Assembly (NCBI GenBank): GCA_038373865.1
Contig: JAXGGA010005874.1
Span: 1 to 64,000 of the forward strand
DNA: 64,000 bases
Source: Uloborus plumipes
Lineage: Eukaryota > Arthropoda > Arachnida > Araneae > Uloboridae
Reading direction: 5' to 3'
Under the pieces are notes generated by a model. It ran no database searches and was not told the origin of the DNA. It was given only the letters and a program-made list of their open reading frames with translations. A program made the translations under genes and the position numbers. Position 1 is the stretch's first letter. Every line of letters starts with the position of its first letter. Shown here one piece after another: positions 42,993 through 55,902 of this stretch.

Positions 42993-43705
42993 AAGTCTTG
43001 AAGATTGCTAGGTCGCATTGGAACAAAGCAAACACTAGCCAGAGTGATGTAATCTGTAAATGATTGAAAACTGATAAGTGCTAAAACTGATTTTCCAAAT
43101 TTGGTATCTTTGGAAACAGATGGTCAAACGGATCGAACCAGCTTCTTTTTGCTTATATGCGATAGGTGCTGATGCAACTATTAAGAAAGATGAATGTCAA
43201 CTTGGTGCAATGTTCTGCTGCTCAAGGTTTAATTTGGTTGGTAACCAAATTGTATGGTATGGGAGCTCACTCAATTGGACTCGATTCACACGTTCAATGC
43301 TGACCTCATGGCTATGGTAACCACCATCGGGCTGAAAATTTTTTTGTCATCTAACTTATCAATTCCACTCCATTTCTAATATAGATAAAGAGGAAAAAAA
43401 TTAAAAATTGTTTTTTAAATATTCAATTGTGAAAATTTAAAGCTCTCCCCCAAGAGGACTGCCGCCCGCTACGTGAACCTGTTGCAGTCCTTCCGAGAGT
43501 TCATGCGCGACCAACGTGTTAAAATGTAGAAAAGATTCTACATTTAATGCAGTAATAAAGTGAAAATCGCCATTTTTGGACTTACGTAGTTCTGTTTCTA
43601 AAGTGTGTCGTTCTGTTTCAAAGTTGCGTATAATATCGTGACATTATGCCACATTGTTCACAATGCCATAATAACCAGTTCCATGACATTATGACCAGTA
43701 TACTG
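42993..43705. other. Unassigned sequence between R blocks
   Basis: No recognised gene. An 80-codon frame at 43078-43320 (+) shows no family signature. A GC-richer stretch near 43445-43510 stands out from its AT-rich surroundings and may be an old coding remnant. Confidence 0.3.
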
Positions 43706-44712
43706 CCACCTTTGCAAGCGTTTAAAAGTTATGCAGATTTAGACACTGATAAAAATTCAGGAAACTTTATGGTAAATATTATTGTAAACTGTAGCGCTTG
43801 CAGTACAGAGCTTTTTTACTGTTAATTATACCGAGAAAAAAAATAGCGATTGCAGCGTCAATTGATACACCATGAGTTTTACTGTGCGCTACAGATAACA
43901 TATTATTTCCACTTCCTATGTGTCTTATCTGGTATGGCGGATAGCAAAGCGGTGAGTGAAAATGGGGTCTCGTGTTCAATTCCAGCTTGCATCTTGTGAT
44001 TTTCAAGTCTGGTTTCTCTGTTTAAATCTAATCTAAATCTTTCAGTAAAAGTAGATTTTGTGAAAGTTACGGCAACATGGATGGCAGTGACTTTTACCGT
44101 AAAATTTCAAAAAAAATTTTAACAGTTCACCAATTGTTACAAATTTTTTCTTGTGCATGAACTGAACTTATATGACTCTTATCCGTCAGTGATAACTTAA
44201 TCGCAGGAAAGGGAGTGACAATTTTAACAACATTAACCAAATTGATTACCTTAATTACTTTTGGAAATTCTGTGTCGTACAGCGCCAGCCATTTTCGGAC
44301 TGTTACGCAAGAGATGCAGGTACAGTCAGGCTGCGCTTTCATGTGGAAGGCTGTGGGCCTCAGGAGACACTCTCTGCATCTTGGGCAATTTGCGTCCAGA
44401 CAGTTGAAGGCGTGTCTCAGGCCCTCATAGATGAGTGATGAAGCGATTCTGATGACAGACCTGCTTTCGAACATGTAGAATCTTAGAATGCAGATACAAG
44501 TGTGCCTATTTGCGTGTTCCAGATCTGCGTCGGTGTAAGCAGCAAAATATACTATTGAAGAAAATGATAGTTTCATTCATACAGTAGGCCGACCAGTGAA
44601 TGAATTTCTCAATTTCAAAAATTCATGTCACCGTTCAAAATTGTAGTATTTGCCGTCATGGTATATGTAATTATTTGAAAAAGGGGGCACATTTTAATGG
44701 TTTTGCATCAGG
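43706..44712. repeat. Repeat block R, copy 4
   Basis: The shortest complete version (1007 bp), lacking both the Tc1 and the 301-bp insert. It has the tRNA-like segment at 43931-43995 and the Cys-rich ORF (149 codons) on the minus strand at 44127-44576. It ends at GCATCAGG (44705-44712). Confidence 0.8.
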
Positions 44713-44994
44713 CAGTGGCGGATCCAGAGGCTCGATTTCGGGGGGGGGGCGATTTTATCCGTGGGCGGTTGGTGCAATAAAAACTGGGAGGTCAGAAAAC
44801 GCGGGGAGATAACATGAAAAAGTTAATAAATTAAACACGCTTTATTAAGTCGATTCTTTCTTTGAACGCATGAATCGATCAGAACCAGCATTTTTGATTC
44901 GATCGATAATTTTGAAAATTTAGAAAAGTCCAATTCCCCTTTCCTCTTGAAAAGGCGTGGGAAGTCGTCTGTCATGCCTCCCCCCCCCCCCCCC

Positions 44995-45963
44995 GCCGCC
45001 CACATATACGAGCCGTGTATGGCTGTATCCTTTCTCTCAGACGCTCAAACGTGCCGGACGCATGGAAGCTGTTTCGATGAGGATTCCATCATCCTTTTTT
45101 CTTTTAAACTTTTTTTCCCCTTTCTATCATAGAATTAAAAAGAAATATTATTTCATTGCAATGTGGAAAATTATCAGAACCTAATATGATGTGGTTTTTG
45201 GTGCATTTCTCTGAATCTTCTTGTTGCTTATATTTTTAGGTAAGAATAATGTCGAGGCTTACAGAAAGAATAAAAACCCATTTCTGAAGCATTTAATTAA
45301 GCACATATATTCAGAAATTATGCATGTTTTTAAACTCGCAAAAATAACTTTAATTGAAAGTACCAAATTTTAAGAAAAAATTTTGCTCTCAAATATGGAA
45401 AATTTTGAAATAATGAAAATTGAACTTAAGACTGAATGTGGAAAAGAATTTAATTTTCATAAAATGCAAATCTTTTAAAATATACTATATGAACTGATTT
45501 TAAGATTTCGCATGCTTACTAATACAGACATGAATAAGTCAAAATATTATGTACATATTTCCAAAACTAAAATAACTGAAACGAAAATAAAATTTAAACA
45601 GTAATACATTATTAAACGTTTATACATTTAAAGCTCTTTTTGAGCCTAGAATTTTGTTCAAAACATTTTATTTATGATTTTTACAAAAATCAAAGGGGTT
45701 TTTGTTTCATGAAAAATACCTATTCTCATACTGATGCAAAAATATTGCAGTTTTCAAAATGATAACATCTTAAATATAAAAAAAGCAAATAAATAAGTAA
45801 TAATAATAACTATAACTTGAATCATCAATGTTTTTTTCATTATTATTATTTTGAGGTAAAATCAAAACAATCACAACAGATTTTCAGTTTTCCCTTCGTA
45901 AAACATTTCATTTACTTACAAATGCAGAAGCGAAATAATAACTAAAGATTTTATGTATACTAC
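44995..45963. other. AT-rich sequence, nothing identified
   Basis: No coding, RNA or terminal-repeat signal was found. Confidence 0.4.
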
Positions 45964-48572
45964 TAGACGGGTACCCGGCTCCGCCTGGGTTCTACCGCGT
46001 AATATGTGATTCAGTGAAACTCATTCATAATTTTTTCAGCATTTAAGTGCACATCCATATACATAAATGGCTACTTCTGTAAACAATGGCTATTTTTTCT
46101 GTTTGTATAAACTAAAAAAATCTGTATTACACACCCTAAATACAAATGAAAGCTACAAATAATGTTTAGGTAAATAGGAAATGTTATAAGCTTGGTGTAT
46201 TAAAATAAATATATATTTACAGTATCAATCGCTCTGGAGTCAACCATTTCCAAATATCTCACGTTAAATAAGTCCCATTATTAGTTTATATCCTTGTGAC
46301 TACATTGGTGAAAACATCTTATGTACCTAACTTAGAAATTTTTTGACTATAAACATTTTCTGTTCTCTAACTGTTGCCAAAATCAATTACCTTTTTATTT
46401 AGTCTCGTTAGCGATTATTGGCACAGATGAATCTAAAAATCCTAAGAAAGCAATAAATTTCATACTTACTTGAGAGAAGCCTTGGTTCACATTTTCATTA
46501 TGATTACTATTAATATTGTTGTTGCGAGGCAACCAAAATTTCCAACAATGGACTGAAAATTTAATCATTTAATGGGGAAACTACATAAATTTTACTATTT
46601 TCCATAATAACTTTTTTAAACTAAGCTTTTTAGAAATAAACTATAGCTTATCCTGCTCCCTGTTACTATAGCCAAGGCTACACTAGATAGCGTTTTATAC
46701 AGGCTTCTTCATTACTCAAAACATCAATGGTAAAGATTTGCCCGCTAGAGAGCGCTGAACAACGACCTCCCAAATGTTTGTTTACATTTATTAGCATGTT
46801 TCCGCTGTAAAAAGTGACGTTTATCCTATCTTTTAGAGTTAAAAAATATTGATGTAGTTAACTGAAGTGGAGTACAGAGTGAATTGATGCCGAAGGCCCT
46901 CTTAGTACTGCTTTTTAGGGAAATAAATTCCCTTTTCAGGTAAAGTTGGTCGCAACTCATGATTCAGTCATACGACATTCATTCATTATTTACTTTCTTC
47001 GAATTAGCAACATATAGCAATGGCGTTCAATTTTGACATCTCTGCATTAATAAAATATACGCTTTTCTTCGCAGCCGATAAATAAAAATGTAGCAATGAA
47101 ATAATATTGTTCTATTTACTATTTTGTTTCATTACTGTTGCTCACACGATCTTAATTGCTACGCAAAAGCTCAGATGTTCATTTTGATAGCGTTGACCCA
47201 TCAGAGCGATAAATGGCGAATCTATTCGTAGAGACATTTCATTTTGATGCCCCAGAATGAAATGTACACTAATGAAGCGATGGTGTTCAACGGAAAGACG
47301 ATTGACAACAAAACATATTAATTTCTTTAGTAAAAACGAAATGAGCATATATAATCGTTTGGTACTAAAGAGCAATACAAGTACGAAAAAAATAAACAAA
47401 ACTACAATATTACGACGACCAACTGTAAAATTTTGTTTTCATTTACACAACATTAAAAGGTAATGTTCTTTTTATGTTAAATTTCACACATTGATAATAT
47501 TTCGATAATTGGGAATCTGCTGTGGTTGCCAAATTTTTGGCGATAATTACTTTATTTTGTTGCTCTTTAGTTTATGTTTGCGAAGGAAGTATATTTCCCT
47601 CGCTCATAAATTGGACACAAAGATTTAACGCCAATAGTGAAAGATAACCAGACTTCCAATCACCGAAATCTTCCCTTTTTTGTTTCTAATTTCACACATA
47701 AGTTTAATACTTGAAAGTAAAATAATGGGCCAACTGAAAAAAAGCTGCGAAATAATGTGAGAATTCTTATTAAAAAACTCGCCAAATCAACTTCAAAAGC
47801 TCCATTAGCATGTAACATAACAAGTTTAATAAATATATCGAGCCATTATTATCATTGAAATTTAAATTAAAATGCAAAATAAGAGAAAAGAAGACGATGC
47901 AAGCTTAAAATTTTAATCTTCGCTTAGGTGGTAAGAAAATACATCGCCAAGTTAAAAAACGTACCTATAACTGAAACGTACATACTACCAAAGATCTCGG
48001 TTATTGAAATATTCTCAAAAGCTTTACGGAGAACTTCCATTAAAATGTAAAAAAATCGCCAAATAAATTAATTTGACCATCTAAACTCATCAAAAGTTTT
48101 GATGGAACTATCGTTCCAAAATCGCCATTTATCGCTCTGCGGTGCCAGTGTCGTTTCATAGTTAATTCATAATTAGAATCAATTAAAATGAAAAATAATT
48201 CACTAACTAATTAAAATAAGCCGTTAAAATGCAGAATAAACCAACAAATCGAACGAGCTATTAAATAACGTTAAAATACACTAAAATAGAATTGAATGCC
48301 AAATTGTAAAATGGTCGCCAACAAATTAACTTTTAATTTTGTCTTTTATTATTTGATTTGTAGAAATGTTAGTTACCATAAAATTCGATAGATGTCGCTG
48401 GAAAAGGACGTCCGTTTTTATCCCAAGGATTTTGATCAAATGAAGAAGCCTGTATAAAACGCTATCTAGTGTAGCCTTGCTATAGCTATCTACGGTGAAA
48501 AAATGGTTAAAATCGGTTCAGTAGTTTAGAAGATTACCCCGGACATACGGATACAGAAGTAGTCTTTTATGT
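45964..48572 (+). repeat. Old arthropod interspersed repeat (GGGTACCCGGCT family)
   Basis: It begins around GACGGGTACCCGGCTCCGCC and ends with AAATCGGTTCAGTAGTTTAG plus GGACATACGGATACAG. This start and end are familiar from abundant arthropod repeats, though I cannot name the family safely. A 1.8-kb DNA element interrupts it, and E2 copy B sits at its 3' tail. Confidence 0.45.
46666..48486. mobile_element. 1.8-kb TIR element (46673-48479), TSD CTATAGC
   Basis: The ends are inverted repeats of about 41 bp, near identical, starting CAAGGCTACACTAGATAGCG. CTATAGC flanks both sides (46666-46672, 48480-48486). 7-bp duplications are unusual; an 8-bp reading fails by one base on each side. No transposase. 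A short inverted pair (CATTTATCGCTCTG near 48124 and CAGAGCGATAAATGGC near 47203) lies inside. Confidence 0.8.
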
Positions 48573-49822
48573 ATATGGGTGATTCTACGATCAATGCGTT
48601 TTTTGTGTCCCCAAAGAAAAAATAATCTGTTTTATCTCACACTCATTATATTACTAGTAGCCGCTATTTTTATGATTGTAGTGGTAAGGGCCAGACGAAA
48701 TTTCAATTTTTGGGGGGTTTATCGATACCAGGGGAAAATGCGTTGCCAGGGGAGTGACACTATTGGCGGAATTCTGGTTTGATTTACAATTATTTCACTT
48801 ATTTTTCGGTGTAAAATCATAGTATGGACTCATTTCTATGAGACCTGTATTAAAAAAAAATTTCACGTTGTAATAAAATGAAAAAAATTAATCCTGAAAA
48901 CACGACATGTTGCATACAAGTCGCACCGCAGATCCCAAATAAAAATACTTCCCGCATTATTTACGTTCATTCAAATTGCTTTCACAGGGGCAATTAGGAT
49001 TAAAAATGAAATTAATTATGCTTATATCACAGTTTTAATGTATATTTACCCTTTTTTTGAACAAAAATGCCAGGGGAGTGACGCCAGAGAAGTGACAAAA
49101 TCACACATTACCTATAAAAACAGCATCACGCGTTCTTCTTACCAGAACTTCAAGTAAACCGTGATGTCTGCACACAATAAGCATTACATTGTACATACGC
49201 ATACTTATGTAACGATGAAATATCAAAAGTTATACTTACCAGGGGAAATACTACAGCGACTGGCGCAGTAAGCTTTGAGGCACTTTCAACAAGAACCGAT
49301 GCAATAATATTCGAATTTTTTTAAAACCTCTTAGCTTGCTTTTAACTTTACTCAGTATTACACTGGTTATTCGCAATCAACATCATTCTTATGCATTTTT
49401 TATACTAAATTTCAGTCTTTGAAGTTCGCCAGGTGGAGGTGACACTATTGATATGGCCCGTTGAAAAGTGTATTTTTTTTAAATAATAATAAATATTTTT
49501 TCAATGTTTACTGATGAAATTGGTTTCTCTGTTAATGTAAGTGTATGATTATGGCAAAAAACATTATGCCACGTTAGCAAAAATTGAGCGTCGAACATGT
49601 TTGTATAAAAACTAGTATTTGAACAGGCCAGGGGAGTATACATTTGTGACTATTTTCGGCTGTAAATGCTAAAATAAAATAATTGCAGTGAATTAATTGG
49701 GTGGTCCATATAAAAGATAATAGTCTGTAATGCTTCAGCATGCAAAAACATTATTAAAATCAGTTTCACATGAAGTTTTTCCATTGGCCGTCTGAATTCA
49801 AATAGCGTAGAATGACCCATAT
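48573..49822. mobile_element. Non-autonomous DNA element E2, copy B (48577-49818)
   Basis: A 1242-bp relative of 25475-26718 with ends GGGTGATTCTACG and CGTAGAATGACCC (one base changed). The 4-bp duplication ATAT lies at 48573-48576 and 49819-49822. Internal CAGGGGAGTGAC motifs recur near 48748 and 49072. Confidence 0.9.
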
Positions 49823-50391
49823 AGATAACCACAATGAGTGATAGTAAAATAAAATTAATTTAGCATTTCATCATTTACATTTTTCTCATTAGAACTTTTA
49901 AAAGTCACGGAGTTTCGTTAGAAAATTTTAATTTACGGTTTTAATAAAAATAAAGAAATTTTACATATGTCTCTTCATAAAGAGTAGTAATTATCAAAAA
50001 AAAGAAAAGAAAAAGATTCCCATATCGGATGCAAAGAAATTGTTGTTGTTTTTTTTTTTTCCAGAATTAGGCCTTGTAAACAGTCAAAACTTTAAAAACT
50101 GCAAATAAAAGAAATTTTAAATAAAATATTAGAATTGCATTTTAAAACTGTGTTACATGATAAATACCAGAAATAGCTCTAAAGACATAATTGCAAAAAT
50201 TCTGGACTAGATGAAAACTGTGTGGAGCGGAGATGGGGAGCCTTTTCTCCTCCAGGCCCCACCTCTTAGCATAAAACCTTAGGTTCCATCACTCGGGGGT
50301 CCGCGGAGCGGGCCCCCACGTGACAGGGCGCAGGAGGCCGGTAGGCTGGAGATGAGTGTCTGCTCTTGAATTGAGAAAATAAACTGTGGCT
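49823..50391. other. Spacer downstream of the ZMYM1-like transposase
   Basis: AT-rich up to about 50220, then a GC-rich patch with a 23-base near-palindrome at 50295-50317 (GGGGGTCCGC, GCGGGCCCCC). Such hairpins are common near hAT termini, but no end was fixed. Confidence 0.35.
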
Positions 50392-52916
50392 CTATTCTCC
50401 AAACTGCAGTCTCCGATTCTTTAACTTCATGAACCTTTCCACTACAGCTATAGAGTTTAGCTCAATGTCCTGATGAACATGGAGAAGTGCCAATCCCACT
50501 AATCTTTCCTGAGACATAGAATTTCGTAACCATGTCTTGAGGCGCTTCAGAGCAGAAAAACTGCGTTCAGCACTTGCGACACTAATAGGTAGTGTCAGCA
50601 ACAGTTGGTAGCGGTGTTTGATTATTGGATAGACTTTGCTGTTGCACTCATTAAAAGCTTCAGTTACTGTTGGTATACTATCTTTATTTGTTGAGATCCT
50701 TCGTAACCTGACTTGCCAGAGAGTTACTTCTGCCTCCAGAACTCTTCTCATTTCCTGCCCACTGCTAGTTTTAGTTATTTTCCAGTATCTGTTGCTTAGA
50801 TTGTTGATGGTTTCATCTTTAATATTATTCTTTATTAAATATGTTGGAATGAGGTATTTCAGTTCCAGGGCTTCTAAATTTGCAGCACTGAAGCGGGACT
50901 TAATGTCTTGGCAAATACAGTCAAGCAAAGGCAGGAACACGTTTTGGCGATAATATGCCTCTGCAGTCTCAGCCGGAATATTCCCTCTCTATGTTTGCCT
51001 GGCTGCAATGCGCGGTAACTTAACTTCCAGACCTACAGCTTCATCACTTCTTGAAAAATGTTGCAGAACTCTTTATCAGCGTTTTCCCGCAGATTGCTTA
51101 GCACCTCTATAACATCTTCTACAGCTCCGGTAGCAGTTGCTATATCTGAATCTTCGTGTTGGAGGAGCCGACTTAGCATAACAGTTAAGCTTAACACTTT
51201 TGTTAAGCTCAGAAGGGAAACTATAAATTCTGCATTTCATAGAGACAGGATTAACGTTTTCGCCTTCGAAGAAGTATTCAAATCATGCCAATTCGATATT
51301 TCTTCTAAGTCCTCGCGGAACTACATGACGCTGTCGTGACGCTCAGCCCATCTCGTTTCTACGAGTGAAATGAGCTGGCTCCCTAAAATCCGCCGAATAA
51401 CTTCGGTCCGCTTTGCTGAGCTGCTAAAAAAGGACACAACTTGCTTTATTACTCCAATTGCGTTCCGAATGGAAGATACAGAGCTGGATTTAGATAGCGC
51501 AAGATTCAGTTTGTGATTGAAACAAGGGCTGTGAACAGCGCTTGATGCTGTTTTTTAGATTTGCTGCACTGCACCGCGTTTTTGGAAACCATAACACTGC
51601 ATGTGTCTGTGGAAACACCTATGCAGTTTTCGAACGGAAGGCCATTCATCTTCATCAGCTGCACAACTTGATTGCCCAATTCCTCTCCTATCAGTCGAAG
51701 CTCACCGAGTTCGTCACTTTTTTCCATAGATTCATATAAATTTACAAAAGAAAAAAAATCCTCCCGCACCTCTACGTTGTCACTCTGTTGGTATATGTAT
51801 CGGAGAACTAAGGATAACTGTGATGAGTGACTAATGTCTGTTGTTTCATCAAACACTATACTGTAATAAATAGCTCTCTCAACTCGCTATAGAATCTTCT
51901 TCTGGATTTCTCCGGCACAACATTCGATTAGCTCGTTTTGAGTAGTTTTGCTTATGTACGAATTGCGGGAAGAAGTTGTGGCCAAGTGTCGCTCTAAATT
52001 TTCATCGCCAGAAGAAATTCGTAATCGGAGTAGAACCCTAAAATTTCCTTCGTTTTCCGTCACAGGCCCTTGCATTAGATCACCATCATCACGATGACCA
52101 CGAAAAGCGATATTCTGCCGACCGCATAGAATTACTGTGCTTGCTATAGATACTAGAATTTTCACGTTCTGGTCAATTTGCTGCTGTCTATGCGTCAGTA
52201 ATTTGTTTACTATTTCAAATTCGGTATTAGTATATGTCTGTAAAAAATCAGCAGCGGCCTCCAAAGCTTTTTTATGGTAGCTATTGGAGTCATGGACTGT
52301 AAGGTCTCCATCCTTTCCTGTTAATTTTGCGAAACTTGTCAAAGGTTTTTTCACTAATTTACACAGCGGAACAGTTTTATTAAATCCTCCATAATCCACA
52401 AAGAGTGCACAGTCTTTACAAAAGTAGCCTTTTTGTAAAGACTGTGTATCATCATCGTAGATCATATTGTTCAAGATACTTTGCACTTGCATACCATTTC
52501 TCTGTCCGTCCACCCTTATTGTGCTCTGAATATGGGAATTGAAATTTGATAGGAGGTTTCCAATGATTAGTCAACAGTACATGTTTTTGAAAATCGGTGA
52601 CCTTATTCTCTTTGATTAAACCAATATCTGTGCAATTACCGTTGATACCATCAGTAATATCGCATGAAGATGTAGTTGCTTCTACACCAGTTCCAGTAAT
52701 ACACGAGAAACTGCATCCTTCGGCTTCAGCTGTAGCTGTTGCCTGCTGTCGGCTGGAAGGAACATTCGGTACGGTTGCATCTGAGGCTGAAACTGCTTCT
52801 TCTTCATCAGCACCATTTCGTGGTTTTTTTGAAAAATACGAAAGCATAGTTCCACGAATTCTTTTCTGGGGACCAACACGGTCACCACCATTGCGGCCAC
52901 CATCTGCAGAATCCAT
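50392..52916 (-). pseudogene. ZMYM1-like hAT transposase, degenerate
   Basis: A TTF-finger hAT transposase of the kind often labelled zinc finger MYM-type protein 1-like. The N-terminal stretch is low-complexity (52916 to about 52480). A frameshift near 52480 leads to the TTF-type GYFCKDCALF block. A TAG at 51887-51889 follows GEIQKKIL. Then FDETTDISHSSQLSLVLRYI carries the catalytic Asp region. An altered-frame stretch (TRWAERHDSVM near 51340) and a C-terminal dimerisation domain with SVASAERSFSALKRLKTWLR follow. It sits inside the GCATCAGG composite, but its own terminal repeats were not identified. Confidence 0.88.
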
Positions 52917-54480
52917 CTCTTAAAATAACAAAATCGCTAAACTTTGAAAATATCTGAGAACGTAAGCCAAGCAAACTGGAGAATTCTAACGACGAACGCT
53001 CATCTAGAAAACTTTTATAGTACTGTATGTGCTCCTCACACAAGACGCGATAGTTAGTCTAACCAAACCACTTGACGGAAACAAGACGACAATTGATACA
53101 AAAACCGGTAATGAGCTCCATTCCTTGAAATCATCTTTGTAGTGATTTTTAGGAAAAAGAGCGGATTTCGAAACGAACAGCATCGCCCCGTTGATCCCTC
53201 AGGGCAAACACATGGATCTAATGAAAAAACATATGGTTTCGTTTACTCACAGGTATTGACGAGGAAGGATTCTTCTCGAACGGTTGCCGTCCTTTTTCAG
53301 ACTCCAATGTAAATTTTAGTGGGAAAAAAAATAGCAATAGAAATAAATCAATATTTAAGGGAAATCATATTTACTCCTCGTGTTTTAAAAAGAAGTGATT
53401 TAATTAATAGAAACCATCACAAAAAATAAAAGATTAAAAAAGCAGAGTTCGATCTATTTACATTTACAGTTTAAATAAAGTTGTGTGAAATAAAAACATA
53501 TCTGAACGAAAGAAGACACTTAGCAAGCATTGACTGAAGTTTCACATATTAGTGAAAAAAATAATAACAATAATAATAATATTATTATTTTGACTATGTA
53601 TAGTAATAATGACTTGTAACGCAGGAATATATTATAAGTACTGGTAGTGAGTTGTAGTAAAATAAATTTATTTACGATTAAGTTCAAAGAAAAAAAGAGG
53701 CATGAAGCACAGAACTACAATAGCGGTAGTAACAAGAAGTTCTGTCAAGAACTAAACGAGCCTACTTTCCCGTACATCGACATCGGCATTGTAACATCTG
53801 ATCAATATTCTCTTGAATATCTGAAACTGAAAATCATGTCAAACATACCTTTATAGCACTTAAAGCTGATTTCTAAAAGCAAAATATACCCCTCTCATCA
53901 GATGAAATGGACACGTAAAAATTAAATAAACGAGTAAATAAAGTTTTGTCGCACCTTTTAAAGAATGTAACTGTTACAGTTCTTCAGTAGAAAAATTCCA
54001 CAATCGTTTTCAAAAGAAAAAAAAATTAATAAATAAAATAAAAGAACATCAAAACACATTTTATCAAAGAAAGAAAAAAAAACCTCGTTCGTTAATAAAA
54101 TGTCTCGAATTTTATTTTTAATCCGTTGCCAGTTGTTAAATATAAATAAAGAAAATGCTCTCGTGAATGAAAAATTTTTGTAAACAAAAAAAAATCGTCT
54201 GCCAAAAAAAAAAATAAATAAAAAAAAATTAAACAAAAAAAATAAATAAATAAACAAAAAATCGTCTGCCCAGTCAGTCATTTTTTTCTGAGCCTGCATT
54301 TCCGCCATGTTTGCGGAGTCGGAGTTAGAATCAGAGTCCTCACAGAAGATTTTTCAGAAAAGTACTTTACAAACATCATTTATCAAAACCATTTTCTTAC
54401 AAAGTTAGTTTGAAGGAAATCCGCCGTTCAGAATCAACATTCAATTTAAATTTCCCAGTAGGCGCTCATGTTAAAATTTT
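52917..54480. other. AT-rich region with simple repeats
   Basis: Contains an AATAATAAT tract near 53565-53590 and A-rich low complexity at 54185-54260. No gene supported. Confidence 0.4.
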
Positions 54481-54484
54481 TTCT

Positions 54485-55053
54485 GAGCGGTTCATCATTG
54501 AACGAAAAATGGTTCAAAATGAAAAGTAAAATATGGGAATGAGTCTCTCCGAGATCTTTCGAACAAAAAAAAGTTTATTCAATTCGGACGGTTCACTTAA
54601 AAGTTATTAGGTGGGGAAAGGTTGCTTGAACGGTTCAATGTTGAACCAAAAATGTTCAAATTTAAAATTTAAATACGGTAATAAAGTATCCTTGCCGAGA
54701 TGCTTCGAACAAAAAAAAGTTTGTTTAAATCGGACTGTTCACTCAAAAGTTATTAGGGTGACAGCTTGTTTGAACGGTTCAATGTTGAACGAAAAATTGT
54801 TCAAATCGAAAATGTAGATACGGGAATGAAGTATCCTTGAAAAGATCTTTCGAACAAAAAAAGTTTGTTCAAATCGGACTGTTCACTAAAAAGTTAGTAT
54901 CGCGGGACAGGTTGTTTGAGCAGCTCAAAGTTGAACCAAAAATTGTTCAAATCGAAAAATCAAGTATAGGAATGAGCTGTACTCGCCGAGATCTTTCCAA
55001 CAAAAAAAAGTTTGTCAAAATCGGAATGTTCATTCAAAAGTTATTAGGGGGGG
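54485..55053 (+). repeat. Four tandem copies of a ~140-bp repeat
   Basis: Each unit contains TTGAACGGTTCAATGTTGAA, a TTCGAACAAAAAAAGTTTGT segment, a GGACTGTTCACT segment and AAAAGTTATTAGG. Copies begin near 54485, 54625, 54768 and 54911 and are diverged. Long open frames through them are a side effect of the period. Confidence 0.7.
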
Positions 55054-55220
55054 GACAGACAGACGACCGACCGACCGACCGACACACAAATTCCCCATCT
55101 CAATACCCTACTTTCAAATTTTTAATTTTTCGATTTTTCTTTTTTTTTTCTGACTTTGGTTTGGACTTGGCGATATTTTTTGAACTTGGCGATATTTTTT
55201 GGACTTGGCGATATTTTTTA
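55054..55220 (+). repeat. (GACC)n microsatellite and 20-bp minisatellite
   Basis: GACAGACAGACGACCGACC-type repeats at 55056-55084 are followed by three tandem units of GGACTTGGCGATATTTTTT at about 55160-55218. They adjoin the 140-bp tandem array. Confidence 0.8.
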
Positions 55221-55867
55221 GAGGTATTAAACCACTTTTAATACTTTTTTCGTCTCTTTTATTTTTAACGGGAAAGTAGGCTAAAAAACGAAACAAACTA
55301 TTAAATTAAAGATAAATAAAAAAAAATCTTGCAACTACGAGTAAAATTACTTTTAGAACCAGAAGCAAATGAAATGGCAAATATCAGTTACATAAAACAT
55401 AATGTTCTCATTATTTAAAAAACATCAAAACAAATTTAAAATGAAAATAAAACGGATTAAAAGTAGATTAGCTTTATTGGAATAAGATTTTCCAAAAAAA
55501 AAAGAAAAAGAAAGAAAAGACCGCAATCTTATTTTAATCTACTTAAGAAAAAAACTTAAGAGAAATACGCCATATCCCTGACCATAAGAAAAGAAGAAAA
55601 ACAAATTAAAGTACGGCTGCTGTTACAAGCATACAGGAATGAAAACACCTCTGAACATTATAAAGCAAGCTTTGGAGAAGGGAATAAGCTTCCAATTTCT
55701 AGCATTTTTCATTTAAATTTCGAGCATTAATACATAAATTTGAATGTGTTCATAGAAAGAGATCATACAAATTTTGAATATGAAGAAATATTATAATTTC
55801 TAATTTCTCAGGAAGTGTTTGAACGAAAAATATTTAAATATGCATCCCTTTAAAAAAAAAAATCTCT
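55221..55867. other. AT-rich region, nothing identified
   Basis: Purine-rich runs and short A-tracts only; no coding signal. Confidence 0.4.
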
Positions 55868-55902
55868 GGGGGGGGCGATCGCCTCAATCGCCCCCCCCCC
55901 CT
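55868..55902. repeat. GC hairpin next to the hAT right end
   Basis: GGGGGGGGCGAT pairs with ATCGCCCCCCCC around the loop CGCCTCA. The left end of the same element has GGGGGGGGCGATT at the matching distance, so it is probably part of the subterminal repeat. Confidence 0.6.

Noticed and set aside
54611..55241. Two overlapping proteins with FEQKK and CLNGSMLN repeats
   Set aside because: They are translations of the 140-bp tandem repeat and the GACC microsatellite, with no known domain.
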